DNA of 64,000 nt from an uncultured Eubacteriales bacterium (GCA_900315895.1 ONAY01000003.1:1-64000), one strand, 5' to 3'; shown: positions 1 to 8,957, numbered from the stretch's first letter. Notes: generated by a model not told the origin, from the letters alone. Made by a program: numbers and translations.

Positions 1-2
1 TG

Positions 3-299
3 ATGGGCGACCCCTACATGGCAAACTACATGCACTTCACGCCCGGCAGCAGCACCTGTCTGAACGCCTGGGGCGTGACGATCCAGTTCAAGGAGGGCAC
101 GCTGTATCCGGTGCTCCACAAGATGGAAGCAGACGGTTACGTCAAGTCTTACCGCAAGGAAGCAGACAACGGCAAAACACGCACATACTACAAGATAACA
201 GGCCTGGGAGAAGAACAGCTCTCAGCCGAAAGGGAAAAGTGGAACGAGTACGCCCGCGGAGTGGCGAGAGTGGCCGGGGGAACGGCATATGCGTTTTAA
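3..299 (+). CDS. PadR family transcriptional regulator, N-terminus atypical or incomplete
   Basis: From about residue 30 the protein matches the PadR winged helix: FKEGTLYPVLHKMEADGYV is the recognition helix and following strand, then a wing with KTRTYYKIT and a C-terminal helix. PadR proteins are dimeric DNA-binding repressors. Normally about 40 residues of helices H1-H2 precede the KEGTLYP motif; here the 29 residues before it (with MHFTPGSSTCLNAWG) do not resemble PadR, so the gene is either cut by the window start, chimeric at a contig edge, or rearranged. Its 3' end overlaps the next gene by 11 bases, the usual arrangement of PadR with a HAAS-domain membrane partner. The PadR call is firm for residues 30-98 only. 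Confidence 0.65.
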   Translation: MGDPYMANYMHFTPGSSTCLNAWGVTIQFKEGTLYPVLHKMEADGYVKSYRKEADNGKTRTYYKITGLGEEQLSAEREKWNEYARGVARVAGGTAYAF

Positions 300-1032
300 A
301 GAATGGGACGATTACCTCGATTCCATGCTGAGTCACGTTAAGTTCACTCCGGACAGGAGACGGATCAGACAGGAGTTCGAGGAACACATAGACGACATGT
401 TCGAAGAATATATGTCTGAGGGCATGTCGGAAAATGAAGCGGCGGAAGCTGTTCTGGACAACATCGGTGACAGCCATGAAGTGGGCAAGCTGATGAATAA
501 GGCCCACAACGCCGTTATAGGATGGATCTGGCAGGCGATGAAGGTGTGTCTGATAGTGACGGCGTTTTTTTGCCTGAATCCGATCACCGGTCCGATCTTC
601 GGCGTGATCGCCAAGACTGCGGTATCCATACCGGACATTATTATGGGGTATGACGATGATTCATCTCATGGAGAAACGGTGTGGTCGGTGGATATCGGCG
701 AAAAGGTGATCCTTGACGACCATAAGCTGCTTTTCGATGAACTAGTCAAAAAACAGGATGGTACGCTGGAACTGAGATACCGGGATATAACCAGTCCGTT
801 CAGGGATTCGCTTCATTTCGATATAGGTCCGGATATGCTCTTCAACGAGGAGGGTATGGTTCTGGTGATGGGTCTCGGAGGGTCTTCAAACGGAGGATAC
901 ATCGATTATGTCCAACGTGAGATAACCGGATTTCCTGAGGAATCAAGGCTATTGATTATCGAATTCAAAGGGGATGAAATGATGTACAAGGGAAGGCACT
1001 TCAGAATAGAGGTGGAACTTCCCGGGCAGTAA
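289..1032 (+). CDS. HAAS/DUF1700-like membrane protein paired with PadR
   Basis: The 247-residue product starts with about 75 soluble residues rich in acidic helices (RQEFEEHIDDMFEEYMSEG, then NEAAEAVLDNIGDSHEVG). This is the pattern of the HAAS/DUF1700 domain, which in Bacillota is typically encoded directly after a PadR regulator and thought to sense or transmit a membrane signal. A hydrophobic stretch at residues 78-110 (WIWQAMKVCLIVTAFFCL) gives one or two membrane segments; the remaining 135 residues are polar and probably outside the cell. The start at 289 lies inside the PadR gene, so translation is probably coupled. The outer part is not recognised. Confidence 0.6.
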   Translation: MRFKEWDDYLDSMLSHVKFTPDRRRIRQEFEEHIDDMFEEYMSEGMSENEAAEAVLDNIGDSHEVGKLMNKAHNAVIGWIWQAMKVCLIVTAFFCLNPITGPIFGVIAKTAVSIPDIIMGYDDDSSHGETVWSVDIGEKVILDDHKLLFDELVKKQDGTLELRYRDITSPFRDSLHFDIGPDMLFNEEGMVLVMGLGGSSNGGYIDYVQREITGFPEESRLLIIEFKGDEMMYKGRHFRIEVELPGQ

Positions 1033-1044
1033 GGGGATGAGATT

Positions 1045-2682
1045 ATGAAAAAACTCAGATTCAGTATAATTGCACTTATAGTTATAGCTGCGCTGATATT
1101 CATATCCGCGAGAGCCATGGGCCTTTATTTCTCTCCCGAGAAGGTGCTGGAGGCAAGAGAAGCGGCATTGCACTACGGCCCATCGGACGAAATATTATAT
1201 AAATACACAGGTCCAAAAGGAAGAGGCATAATCATTGCCAAGTGCGGAGATGAGGGACTGTCGGTCATCAAGACCGAACGTATCGCAGGATTTCTGTTTA
1301 GAGCCGATGGCAGCTCCGACGGTGGGGTACAAGGCTATTGCCCTTGCCAGAAACAGATAAGTGTTTGGTATGACAGCGATCTGGATTTGGTTTATGGATT
1401 AAGTTATGGGGAACCCGGAGAAGAACTGATCGTCAAAATCGGTGCATGGAACGGGGAGCAATACTCAGATACGATCACATCCGATAGCGACGGACAATAT
1501 CATACAAGCGTTGGAGAATGGGTCGAGGAACTGTATTCGCAAGAAGTTGCCACAGATGAAAAGGGGTTTTTCTGTATAAATGATATCAGCGAATCACTTT
1601 TAAAAGACCAAAGTGATAGCCGAGATGAATATTATATCTATGCTGAAAGTGTTTTGCCTGTGGAGGACACGGATATTCGGTTTAATTCAAACATGCCCAG
1701 GGGACTTGTGGTCGGCAGGTCTGAACTCGATAAACTTATTCCCTCTGCCGATGAGTTCATGTCAGAGGAGGATGTGCAGTCTTCAGCGAATATAGACAGT
1801 AGTGTTTTGAACAGGATCAATGCAGGTATCAAGAGATACACCGGAATCGATTTCTTTGCATGCGAAGGCGGGACTGACGGAGAGACGTTGTGTCTGTATT
1901 ATGACCGTGATCCCTGGGACGATTCTGATCTTGTACTGACATTCGAGAAAGATGGGGGCAGGTTCGTGGACACAGCAGCCATCAGTTGGCTTCGCATGAA
2001 CTACGGCAAACGATACGATGTAGAAAGAGTGTCCGGCAAAAAGATCGATGTTACGGAAAAAGACGGAAAGAAGCAGTACAGGACACTGCTCAGTTCATAT
2101 TTAAGGCTGAGATCGAACGGTGTTTCCGGAGAAATGAACGTTGAAGTTGTTGTTGAGGCGGATCTGAACGATCCGGCCACACCTTGGAGAATGTATTATG
2201 TCAGTGACCTGTATGGGACTGATCGTTCATGGGAACTAAGGGATATAAGTGAACTGACCATGGCCACGTATAATGATAATAATGGCGTGTATGTGATCGA
2301 TGGATATGACGCAGGTCACATGGAGTTTATGCCCTCCAATCACGTAGTATCAGGCAATTCGACTGATTGGGCTTATATGGGGGAACTATATTATTTTAAT
2401 CCGTTTTTCCTGGGGGATTACTTTGAAGGCAAGGTGACAGAGGGTGGAGCAAGCTGGGCAGATGCAAATAGAGAAAGCATCTCATTTGGATTTACCTTTG
2501 ACAGTGGAGAAGGTGGTGCTGTCGCAGGCCCGACGGTAAGCGCTACAGTAAATTTAAAAACCAATGAAATAGTGGAATCCAATTTCAGCGGATTCGAAAC
2601 ATCGCCATTCACGGATGAGGAACTCATAAATATTGGCCACCGGCTGGCCGATATTATAGAGAGCGTTGAAGGGATCATATAG
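1045..2682 (+). CDS. membrane-anchored extracellular protein of unknown function
   Basis: The 545-residue protein starts with MKKLRFSIIALIVIAALIF, an N-terminal signal-anchor helix (residues 5-25), followed by a large acidic and aromatic-rich domain with no family I recognise. A short Cys motif, YCPCQ, occurs near residue 98. The C-terminal 80 residues (SFGFTFDSGEGGAV, then a conserved-looking helix) resemble a compact beta-rich module. It lies 12 bases after the HAAS-type gene with a GGGGATGAG Shine-Dalgarno region, so it is probably in the same operon and outside the membrane. Base composition is somewhat lower in GC than the housekeeping part of the window. Confidence 0.55.
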   Translation: MKKLRFSIIALIVIAALIFISARAMGLYFSPEKVLEAREAALHYGPSDEILYKYTGPKGRGIIIAKCGDEGLSVIKTERIAGFLFRADGSSDGGVQGYCPCQKQISVWYDSDLDLVYGLSYGEPGEELIVKIGAWNGEQYSDTITSDSDGQYHTSVGEWVEELYSQEVATDEKGFFCINDISESLLKDQSDSRDEYYIYAESVLPVEDTDIRFNSNMPRGLVVGRSELDKLIPSADEFMSEEDVQSSANIDSSVLNRINAGIKRYTGIDFFACEGGTDGETLCLYYDRDPWDDSDLVLTFEKDGGRFVDTAAISWLRMNYGKRYDVERVSGKKIDVTEKDGKKQYRTLLSSYLRLRSNGVSGEMNVEVVVEADLNDPATPWRMYYVSDLYGTDRSWELRDISELTMATYNDNNGVYVIDGYDAGHMEFMPSNHVVSGNSTDWAYMGELYYFNPFFLGDYFEGKVTEGGASWADANRESISFGFTFDSGEGGAVAGPTVSATVNLKTNEIVESNFSGFETSPFTDEELINIGHRLADIIESVEGII

Positions 2683-2731
2683 TGTGAAGGCTGAAAAACG
2701 ATGAGAAGATATGAGATCGGAGGGAACAGTA

Positions 2732-3781
2732 ATGAGTAACAGTATCCGATACCTTCTGGTCAGCATATGTCTGATAATATCAGTTATGCTGTTTAGTTCA
2801 TGTTATAGCGGTCAGGCTAATGTTCAGGATCCGGATGCATGGGTCCCGGTAAGCATGCCGGATGGTGAACTATCTGATTTAGTCCTTAGTGAATACAACA
2901 ATGCATGCAAGTCCACGTTTACGGATGAGAACGGCGTGACTGAAGCAACTGAGATCAGCTGTTTTTTTACATCAAGTTATTACAGTGCAGAGGATTTGGA
3001 TCTCGCCAACTTCCTGAAGTACTGCCCTCTGGGTACTCCTGTGACCGATGAAGGGGAGTTTCAGGAGGTCAGAGCCGCAGCGAGTTTTGAGTTTGGGGCT
3101 GATAAACTCAGCAATATGCCAACTCCCGTCTGGAAGTTTGATAGAAAAGATGTGGACGAACTCCTTTTGAAATACGCAGGAATCACTACTGAAGAACTGT
3201 CCTCAGGAAGGGATAGTCTTAGGGATACCGTTTATGTGGAATCCAGAGACGCATACTATAATCTGACAAGCGATTTCGGACCCGGGAGCTTCACTGCCGT
3301 AAGCGGAGTGAGGCAGGGCGATATGGTCACACTAACAGATTCCAAGGGCGTGGTTCTCACGATAGAAATAATAGATGGATACCCTCTGATCAGATCATTT
3401 GTGAGAGACGATCCCGATGAGATCGCTATTGTCTATGATCTGTTCAGCGCATACCTTGAGAGCTTCAAAAAAGGCGGGCATAATTACGACAGCGTGCTGA
3501 ACATATATTTGCTGGACTACTCGGTGGATGTGATCGACATAGCGGATGATGAGTTTAAACAAAGACTAAGCGGCGAGGGCCCGTTTACGGAGGCAACAGA
3601 GGATGCGATCTTTGCTTCCGTGCATTATTCAGTGACGATCGATCCTACGGAGAACAATCTGAACTACTGGCTTCCGGCAAACGGCGTTAGAGCCGGAGAT
3701 GTAATCCATAAATCCAACGTGCTGTATATTGATAAAGTCGATGGAGAATACCAAATAGTTTCCATCGGGACCGGCTGGTAA
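2732..3781 (+). CDS. predicted lipoprotein, unknown function
   Basis: The 349-residue product starts with a signal peptide ending in a lipobox-like FSSC (Cys24), so it is likely lipid-anchored on the outer face of the membrane. The start at 2732 is chosen over an in-frame ATG at 2711 because CGGAGGG lies 7 bases before it. The mature domain is acidic and matches no family I know; repeated short hydrophobic/acidic blocks suggest a beta-rich fold. It is the last gene of the PadR-HAAS cluster and is followed at once by an intrinsic terminator. Together with the preceding gene it may form the surface output of the PadR-controlled system. Confidence 0.55.
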   Translation: MSNSIRYLLVSICLIISVMLFSSCYSGQANVQDPDAWVPVSMPDGELSDLVLSEYNNACKSTFTDENGVTEATEISCFFTSSYYSAEDLDLANFLKYCPLGTPVTDEGEFQEVRAAASFEFGADKLSNMPTPVWKFDRKDVDELLLKYAGITTEELSSGRDSLRDTVYVESRDAYYNLTSDFGPGSFTAVSGVRQGDMVTLTDSKGVVLTIEIIDGYPLIRSFVRDDPDEIAIVYDLFSAYLESFKKGGHNYDSVLNIYLLDYSVDVIDIADDEFKQRLSGEGPFTEATEDAIFASVHYSVTIDPTENNLNYWLPANGVRAGDVIHKSNVLYIDKVDGEYQIVSIGTGW

Positions 3782-3792
3782 ACGATAGAAAC

Positions 3793-3828
3793 GGGGATGC
3801 CTCGAAAGAGCATCCCCGCGTTTGTTTT
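3793..3828 (+). terminator. intrinsic terminator of the PadR/lipoprotein operon
   Basis: The arms GGGGATGC (3793-3800) and GCATCCCC (3810-3817) pair perfectly around a 9-base loop and are followed by GCGTTTGTTTT. The element overlaps the stop codon of the convergent MFS gene. Confidence 0.85.
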
Positions 3829-5146
3829 ACATGTTATAGATCTTCGACACTTCCTCTTTGTTCCTTCCGATGAAGAAGACCGCCGCCAGTGTCAGGATCG
3901 CCATGGTGATCACCACCACGGTACGGACCGGAAGTATCACTGACAGCGCTCCGCCGAACAGTTCTCCGAGAAGCATGCCGGCAGTGCTCAGCATGTTGAA
4001 GGCGCCGTTGAAGCGGCCTTTCTTCTCATCCGGAACATAATTCTGTGTTCCGGAGATCCTTATAGTATAGCTGGTAATCCCGCCCACTCCGTGGAAGAAG
4101 AAGAGGATCATCATCACCGGGATGGGAAGGAACAGATACACACCTTCGATGAGACTGAGCATCAGGTAGACGGTCAGCGCGATGGTGTATTTTTTTGCGG
4201 CCGGAAGCTTGTGGCGATAGTGCCATGTCCCGCCCAGCATCCTGCCCAGGACGCCCAGAGCGAACACCATGATGAAGACGTATTCACCGTTGTCATAGTT
4301 GGATTTGAAGTAGGGGAGGGTCAGCACGTTGGTGGCTCCCATTCCGAAGAAGGAAAAGGCGAAGTACGCTGCGACTGCCAGGAGACCTTTCTCACTCCAG
4401 AGATATTTGAGACCTTCCCGGATGTCCCTGATAACTATATCGGGGGTGTAGCTGATCTTTGCTTGATCCTGCAGAGCGCCGGGGCGTTCTGCGTAATCAT
4501 ATTCATTCCTGAGACTATGGGTCTCAATGTATTTTTCTTCCTGCCTGATCCTGGTCTCCACCGTAGCAGCAGTGAAGAAGCACACCGCGTTGATGGCCAG
4601 GATCGGAGCCATGCCGATCTGGTTGTACAGGAATGCTGAAACTGGCACCATGACCGAGGAGAAGGTCTCAAGGATGCTGGCAACTGAGTATGCTTTCGAG
4701 TAGTTCTCAGGGGCGATCAACAATGGATAGAAACTTTCATAGGCCACCATGTAGATGCTGTTTATGGACCCCACAAGGAAGGCAAAGACGGCGAATATGC
4801 CGAAATTGAACCAGTCCTTGAACAGGAGGAACGCAGCTATGGCGTAAAGCGCAGAGGACAGGTAGTCCAGGGAGTAAATGGCTTTTTTGCGGGAGAATCT
4901 GTCCAGGAAGGCCCCCGACAGGATGGGCATGATCAGCTGCGGCGCAGTGTAGCATATCATGTAGATGGCATACAAAAACGTGGAGCTGGAGTAGTCCAGC
5001 ACCATGAGGCTGATGGCGAAGCCGGAAAGGGCGTTTCCGAACATGGATACCACGGACCCCAGCGTGATTATGGTGAAGTCGCGGGTCCAGAGCTTCGGGG
5101 CTCCCGCCTGGTCTGAAGTTTTGGTCACTCTGTCTGTGTCTGCCAT
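3827..5146 (-). CDS. MFS transporter (12-helix exporter-like)
   Basis: The 439-residue protein has about twelve hydrophobic segments and a loop motif after helix 2 (GAFLDRFSRKKAI) typical of motif A of the major facilitator superfamily. It looks like the multidrug/siderophore exporter branch (EntS-like), though substrate cannot be read from sequence. A long polar loop between helices 6 and 7 (residues about 190-235) is standard. Start at 5146 is supported by GGGAGA 6 bases upstream; an in-frame ATG at 5164 lacks such a site. It diverges from the MATE exporter across 133 bases, so the two efflux systems share one control region. Confidence 0.85.
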   Translation of the reverse strand: MADTDRVTKTSDQAGAPKLWTRDFTIITLGSVVSMFGNALSGFAISLMVLDYSSSTFLYAIYMICYTAPQLIMPILSGAFLDRFSRKKAIYSLDYLSSALYAIAAFLLFKDWFNFGIFAVFAFLVGSINSIYMVAYESFYPLLIAPENYSKAYSVASILETFSSVMVPVSAFLYNQIGMAPILAINAVCFFTAATVETRIRQEEKYIETHSLRNEYDYAERPGALQDQAKISYTPDIVIRDIREGLKYLWSEKGLLAVAAYFAFSFFGMGATNVLTLPYFKSNYDNGEYVFIMVFALGVLGRMLGGTWHYRHKLPAAKKYTIALTVYLMLSLIEGVYLFLPIPVMMILFFFHGVGGITSYTIRISGTQNYVPDEKKGRFNGAFNMLSTAGMLLGELFGGALSVILPVRTVVVITMAILTLAAVFFIGRNKEEVSKIYNM

Positions 5147-5181
5147 TACGTCTCCCGCCGGCACGCGATCCGGCAGGGAGT

Positions 5182-5210
5182 ATTATATCATCTATAATGT
5201 TCCAATGCAA
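5182..5210 (-). promoter_or_regulatory. sigma-A promoter for the MFS gene
   Basis: Read on the minus strand: TTGCAT (5210-5205), a 17-base spacer, TATAAT (5187-5182). The start of transcription would be near 5175, leaving a leader of about 30 bases with the GGGAGA ribosome site. Confidence 0.7.
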
Positions 5211-5259
5211 AATATCCGCAATAGATTTTATTGATGTTCCACAAAAGCTGCATGTGTTG

Positions 5260-5268
5260 TGATATAAT
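5260..5268 (+). promoter_or_regulatory. extended -10 promoter placing the MATE gene on a near-leaderless mRNA
   Basis: TGATATAAT is a consensus extended -10 element. Transcription would begin at about 5274-5276, only 4-6 bases before the ATG at 5280, and no Shine-Dalgarno sequence is present in ATAATTGCAATG. No good -35 is seen at the usual distance, as is common with extended -10 promoters. Confidence 0.6.
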
Positions 5269-5279
5269 GAATAATTGCA

Positions 5280-6674
5280 ATGGAAAGACCTAACCCTACT
5301 GAAGAGATCAGAACAAACAGGGAACTGTCCCTCATAAGGAAGATCGAGATCGCTCTCAAACTCAGTCTGCCCATAATCCTGGCACAGATCACCGTCATCG
5401 CCATGCAGTACATCGACGCGGCCATGGTGGGACGTCTGGGAGCGCAGGCTTCCGCATCGGTGGGACTGGTGTCGTCATCCATCTGGCTGATCGAGGACGT
5501 GTCTCTGGCGCCGGTCTTCGGCTATTCGGTGCTCATCTCTCACAGAGCGGGGGCGAATGACGGCGCAGGGTCCAGAAACATTTTCAGACAGGGCATCAAA
5601 GTGTCACTGATGGTGGCCTGCGCTGCGGCGGTGCTGGGCTCAGTGCTGGCTTTTCCGCTTCCGAGACTGCTTGGGGCGGAGCAGGAGATCAGAAGAGATG
5701 CCACCATATATTTCCTGATAATCTCATCCACTCTTCCGCTGAACAATCTGGGATTCTACGCCATGAAGAGCCTTCAGGCCATAGGCGACACCAGGACCCC
5801 GGGGCTTCTGTCCATAGCAAGGTGTGCTTTGAACATAGTTTTCAACGCTTTTCTGATATACGGAGAATTCACGGTGCTGGGCCTCGAGCTGAGAGGCGCA
5901 GGTCTGGGAGTGGCAGGAGCTGCTCTGGGCACGGTGCTCTCCAATGCGCTGGTGGGTATCGTGTTGCTGCTCATCGGAGCCATAAGAGAGCCTTTCCTCA
6001 GGATACTCAGGAATGAGCATGCTCCCATCCGCCTGGATGTGTTCAAACAGGCTCTCAAGATCGCCATACCCATGGCCATGGAGTCCATCGCACTTAACGG
6101 AGCTCAGGTGGCTTCCACCAGGATCGTGGCTCCTCTGGGTACGGTGTCCATCGCCGCTAACTCCTTCGCAGTCACGGCTGAAGCTCTTTGCTACATGCCG
6201 GGCTACGGTCTGGAGGGAGCAGCCATGACGCTGGTAGGACAGAGCATAGGAGCCGAGAACAAGCCAATGGCCAAGAGCTTCGCCTGGATATCCACATTCA
6301 TGGGCATGATCATAATGGGTCTGACCGGCATTATCATGTATTTCGCCTGTCCTTTGGTCCTGGGCTTCCTTACCCCTGTAGAGGAGGTAAGGATACTTGC
6401 GGCCAGCGTCTTAAGGATAGAGCTTCTGGTGGAGCCTCTGTTCGGAGCATCCATAGTGGCGGCAGGTGCGCTGAGAGGCGCGGGAGACACGTTGGTCCCC
6501 GGCATCATGACCATGGTGAGCATCTGGGGCGTGAGGATCACAATGATGCTGATCCTTGTGGGCCGCATGGGGCTTACGGGAGCCTGGATAGCTATGGCCT
6601 GCGAGCTGGCCTTCAGGGGGGCCATCTTCCTCATAAGACTGGCCAGAGGCAGGTGGCTGGAGATCAAAGTCTGA
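5280..6674 (+). CDS. MATE family multidrug/metabolite efflux transporter
   Basis: The 464-residue protein has about twelve membrane helices in two MatE halves. The first half carries the characteristic MQYIDAAMVGRLG near residue 44, and the second half repeats the pattern after about residue 260. MATE proteins export cationic compounds or metabolites in exchange for Na+ or H+. It is transcribed divergently from the MFS exporter. It starts only a few bases after its predicted transcription start and lacks a ribosome binding site, suggesting leaderless translation. Substrate is unknown. No terminator is clear after it. Confidence 0.88.
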   Translation: MERPNPTEEIRTNRELSLIRKIEIALKLSLPIILAQITVIAMQYIDAAMVGRLGAQASASVGLVSSSIWLIEDVSLAPVFGYSVLISHRAGANDGAGSRNIFRQGIKVSLMVACAAAVLGSVLAFPLPRLLGAEQEIRRDATIYFLIISSTLPLNNLGFYAMKSLQAIGDTRTPGLLSIARCALNIVFNAFLIYGEFTVLGLELRGAGLGVAGAALGTVLSNALVGIVLLLIGAIREPFLRILRNEHAPIRLDVFKQALKIAIPMAMESIALNGAQVASTRIVAPLGTVSIAANSFAVTAEALCYMPGYGLEGAAMTLVGQSIGAENKPMAKSFAWISTFMGMIIMGLTGIIMYFACPLVLGFLTPVEEVRILAASVLRIELLVEPLFGASIVAAGALRGAGDTLVPGIMTMVSIWGVRITMMLILVGRMGLTGAWIAMACELAFRGAIFLIRLARGRWLEIKV

Positions 6675-6701
6675 GGCAAAAAAGTATTTTTTGGATAACT
6701 G

Positions 6702-6729
6702 TTTCAAAATATATTTTTTGTGTTACAAT
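6702..6729 (+). promoter_or_regulatory. promoter upstream of pckA
   Basis: TTTCAA (6702-6707), 16 bases, then TACAAT (6724-6729) preceded by TGT, an extended -10. A small GGCGC/GCGCC hairpin (about 6753-6767) sits in the leader of roughly 70 bases. Confidence 0.5.
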
Positions 6730-6806
6730 CGATAGGTAACATTGTATATGAGGCGCTTCATGCGCCATTATTAATGAAAGTTATTCTGATCAGGAGGATC
6801 ATCTAA

Positions 6807-8414
6807 ATGCGCACGGTAGACCTTACACAGTATGGGATCACAGGATCAAAGGGAATCGTTTATCAGCCGTCTTACGAGAAGCTTTTTTATGACGAGACGG
6901 ATCCGGGACTTACCGGATATGAGAAGGGTACGCTGGTTAATAACGGTGCTGTAAATGTTATGACAGGCATATACACCGGCCGCTCCCCCAAAGACAAGTA
7001 TATCGTAGTGGACGAAAAGTCCAAGAGGACCGTATGGTGGCATACACCGGAGTTTCCCAATGACAACCACCCCATATCTGAGAAGGTCTGGGCACAGCTC
7101 AAGAAAAAAGCCGTGAAGCAGCTTAGCAACAAGAGGCTCTACGTGGTGGACGCATTCTGCGGCGCCGGCAACCGTCCTGAGAGGATGGCTGTCCGCTTCA
7201 TAATGGAAGTGGCATGGCAGGCTCATTTTGTAAAGAACATGTTCATCAGACCCACTGAAGAGGAACTGGAAAACTTCGAACCTGATTTCGTGGTATATAC
7301 CGCTTCCAAGGCCAAGGTCACAAACTACAAGAGGCTGGGACTCAATTCCGAGACAGCCGTTGCCTTCAATGTAAGCTCCCGCGAGCAGGTTATTCTGAAC
7401 ACCTGGTACGGCGGAGAGATGAAGAAGGGCATATTCTCAATGATGAACTACTTCCTGCCTCTGGACGGCGTGGCTGCCATGCACTGCTCAGCAAACACCG
7501 ACCTTGAGGGCAAGAACACAGCCATATTCTTCGGACTCTCCGGAACAGGCAAGACCACTCTTTCCACAGACCCCAAGAGGCTTCTGATAGGTGACGACGA
7601 GCACGGATGGGACGACCAGGGCGTGTTCAACTTCGAGGGCGGCTGCTACGCCAAGACCATAGATCTGGACGAGGAAGATGAGCCCGATATCTATCACGCC
7701 ATCAGAAGAGATGCCCTCATGGAGAACATCACTGTATCGGAGGAGGGAGTTCCCGACTATACGGACAGCAGTGTTACAGAGAACACCAGAGTGTCTTATC
7801 CCATCGATCACATTGAGAAGATAGTAAGACCTGTATCTGAAGGACCTTCAGCCAAGTCCATAATCTTCCTTTCGGCAGATGCCTTCGGTGTACTGCCTCC
7901 GGTATCCATCCTCGACCAGGATCAGATGGAGTATTATTTCCTGTCAGGATTCACTTCGAAACTGGCCGGAACTGAGAGAGGCATAACAGAGCCTACGCCC
8001 ACTTTCTCAGCCTGCTTTGGACAGGCTTTCCTGGAGCTTCAGCCGCTTAAGTATGCTACGGAGCTTTTGAAGAGAGTGCGTAAGTCCGGGTCCAGGACCT
8101 TCCTGGTGAACACCGGTTGGAACGGAACGGGCAAGAGAATATCCATTAAGGATACCAGAGGTATAATCGATGCCATTCTGTCCGGAGATATTGACAAAGC
8201 ACCGACAAAGGAGATTCCTTATTTCGGGCTGAAGGTTCCGACGGAACTGGAAGGAGTAAATGACGGCATACTTGATCCCAGAGACACCTATGAAGATCCA
8301 GCAGAGTGGGAAGAGAAGGCGAAGAAACTTGCCGGAATGTTCATGGATAACTTCAAAAAATACGAGATGTACACAGGAGCAGACAAGCTGGCAAAGGCCG
8401 GTCCAAGGCTGTAA
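6807..8414 (+). CDS. pckA: phosphoenolpyruvate carboxykinase (ATP)
   Basis: This 535-residue enzyme interconverts oxaloacetate + ATP with PEP + CO2 + ADP, in the cytoplasm. The oxaloacetate-binding [11 protein letters not shown] is at residues 57-67, the kinase-1a loop [11 protein letters not shown] at 243-253 and the metal-binding kinase-2 motif IGDDEHGW at 261-268; full family length. In fermentative Clostridia and rumen-type anaerobes the enzyme often runs toward oxaloacetate, fixing CO2 and making ATP on the route to succinate, but direction cannot be read from sequence. An AGGAGG site precedes the ATG. It is monocistronic, ended by the terminator at 8484-8518. Confidence 0.97.
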   Translation: MRTVDLTQYGITGSKGIVYQPSYEKLFYDETDPGLTGYEKGTLVNNGAVNVMTGIYTGRSPKDKYIVVDEKSKRTVWWHTPEFPNDNHPISEKVWAQLKKKAVKQLSNKRLYVVDAFCGAGNRPERMAVRFIMEVAWQAHFVKNMFIRPTEEELENFEPDFVVYTASKAKVTNYKRLGLNSETAVAFNVSSREQVILNTWYGGEMKKGIFSMMNYFLPLDGVAAMHCSANTDLEGKNTAIFFGLSGTGKTTLSTDPKRLLIGDDEHGWDDQGVFNFEGGCYAKTIDLDEEDEPDIYHAIRRDALMENITVSEEGVPDYTDSSVTENTRVSYPIDHIEKIVRPVSEGPSAKSIIFLSADAFGVLPPVSILDQDQMEYYFLSGFTSKLAGTERGITEPTPTFSACFGQAFLELQPLKYATELLKRVRKSGSRTFLVNTGWNGTGKRISIKDTRGIIDAILSGDIDKAPTKEIPYFGLKVPTELEGVNDGILDPRDTYEDPAEWEEKAKKLAGMFMDNFKKYEMYTGADKLAKAGPRL

Positions 8415-8421
8415 AGGTAAT

Positions 8422-8461
8422 ACTTGCCAAATTGGCAAGTCGAATCCTTGATATTTGCCAA
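8422..8461. promoter_or_regulatory. palindromic operator ACTTGCCAAATTGGCAAGT plus a TTTGCCAA half-site
   Basis: A perfect 19-base palindrome (8422-8440, central A at 8431) is followed 13 bases later by a repeated half-site TTTGCCAA (8454-8461). They lie just after the pckA stop and before an XRE regulator gene. A TTGATA (8448-8453) and CATAAT (8473-8478) with a long 19-base spacer could be the promoter it controls. The XRE protein encoded next is the natural candidate ligand (autoregulation), which is inference. Confidence 0.6.
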
Positions 8462-8483
8462 TTTTGAAACATCATAATTGTGG

Positions 8484-8518
8484 AAAACCCCTTATTATTT
8501 ATAGATAAGGGGTTTTTT
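8484..8518 (+). terminator. intrinsic terminator after pckA
   Basis: CCCCTTAT (8488-8495) pairs with ATAAGGGG (8505-8512), loop of 9, then six T. It stands between the candidate XRE promoter and the XRE start codon, so it could also attenuate that gene. Confidence 0.9.
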
Positions 8519-8540
8519 GATTAAAGGAGACGGTCACGAT

Positions 8541-8861
8541 ATGTTAGCTGATAACATTAAAAAAATCCGTCTGGCCCGTGGATTGACCCAGCAAGAGGCT
8601 GCTGAACTCCTGGGAATATCGTCTTCCGTTTACTCTAGGTATGAGACAGGGAACCGTGTTCCTCCACTGGACATGTTTGAGAAGATGGCAGACATCTTCG
8701 ATGTATCCTGCGATTACCTTTTGGGAAGAGAAAGCGTGACTGAGAGCACACTGACTGAGTACGAGCGAGATCTGGTGGAAGCTTTTAGGTCTGCTGACAT
8801 GAGGGCCAGAGAGGACGCCGCAAAACTATTGGCGGATCATCCGGGGTCCGAGGACAAGTAA
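8541..8861 (+). CDS. XRE family helix-turn-helix regulator
   Basis: A 106-residue protein whose residues 3-58 form a Cro/CI-type HTH (LADNIKKIRLARGLTQQEAA, ISSSVYSRYETGNRVPPLD, then DVSCDYLLG), with a charged 45-residue tail that may dimerise. Start 8541 follows AAGGAG by 12 bases; an in-frame TTG lies further upstream at 8517 inside the terminator tail and is unlikely. It acts as a DNA-binding regulator in the cytoplasm; target unknown, but a perfect palindrome with a third half-site sits 80-120 bases upstream. It is followed by two terminators in tandem. Confidence 0.85.
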   Translation: MLADNIKKIRLARGLTQQEAAELLGISSSVYSRYETGNRVPPLDMFEKMADIFDVSCDYLLGRESVTESTLTEYERDLVEAFRSADMRAREDAAKLLADHPGSEDK

Positions 8862-8883
8862 ACGTACGGGCACGCTGCGCTTT

Positions 8884-8957
8884 GGACATGCAGATGTGTC
8901 CGGGGTTTTTATTTTTTTGCAATGGATGAAGAGCTTCTGAATGATGCTCTTTTTTTC
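8884..8957 (+). terminator. two intrinsic terminators in tandem after the XRE gene
   Basis: First: GGACA (8884-8888)/TGTCC (8897-8901) then GGGGTTTTTATTTTTTT. Second: AAGAGC (8929-8934)/GCTCTT (8946-8951) then a T run. The rest of the 8862-9106 gap holds only the promoter of the next gene. Confidence 0.7.

Noticed and set aside
4091..4639. A 182-codon plus-strand frame
   Set aside because: It is antisense to the MFS gene, which shows membrane helices and motif A; composition is His/Glu-rich and unlike a protein.
8436..8446. AAGTCGAATCC, like a tRNA T-loop
   Set aside because: It overlaps the palindrome next to pckA and has no acceptor, D or anticodon stems around it. No tRNA was found in any gap.
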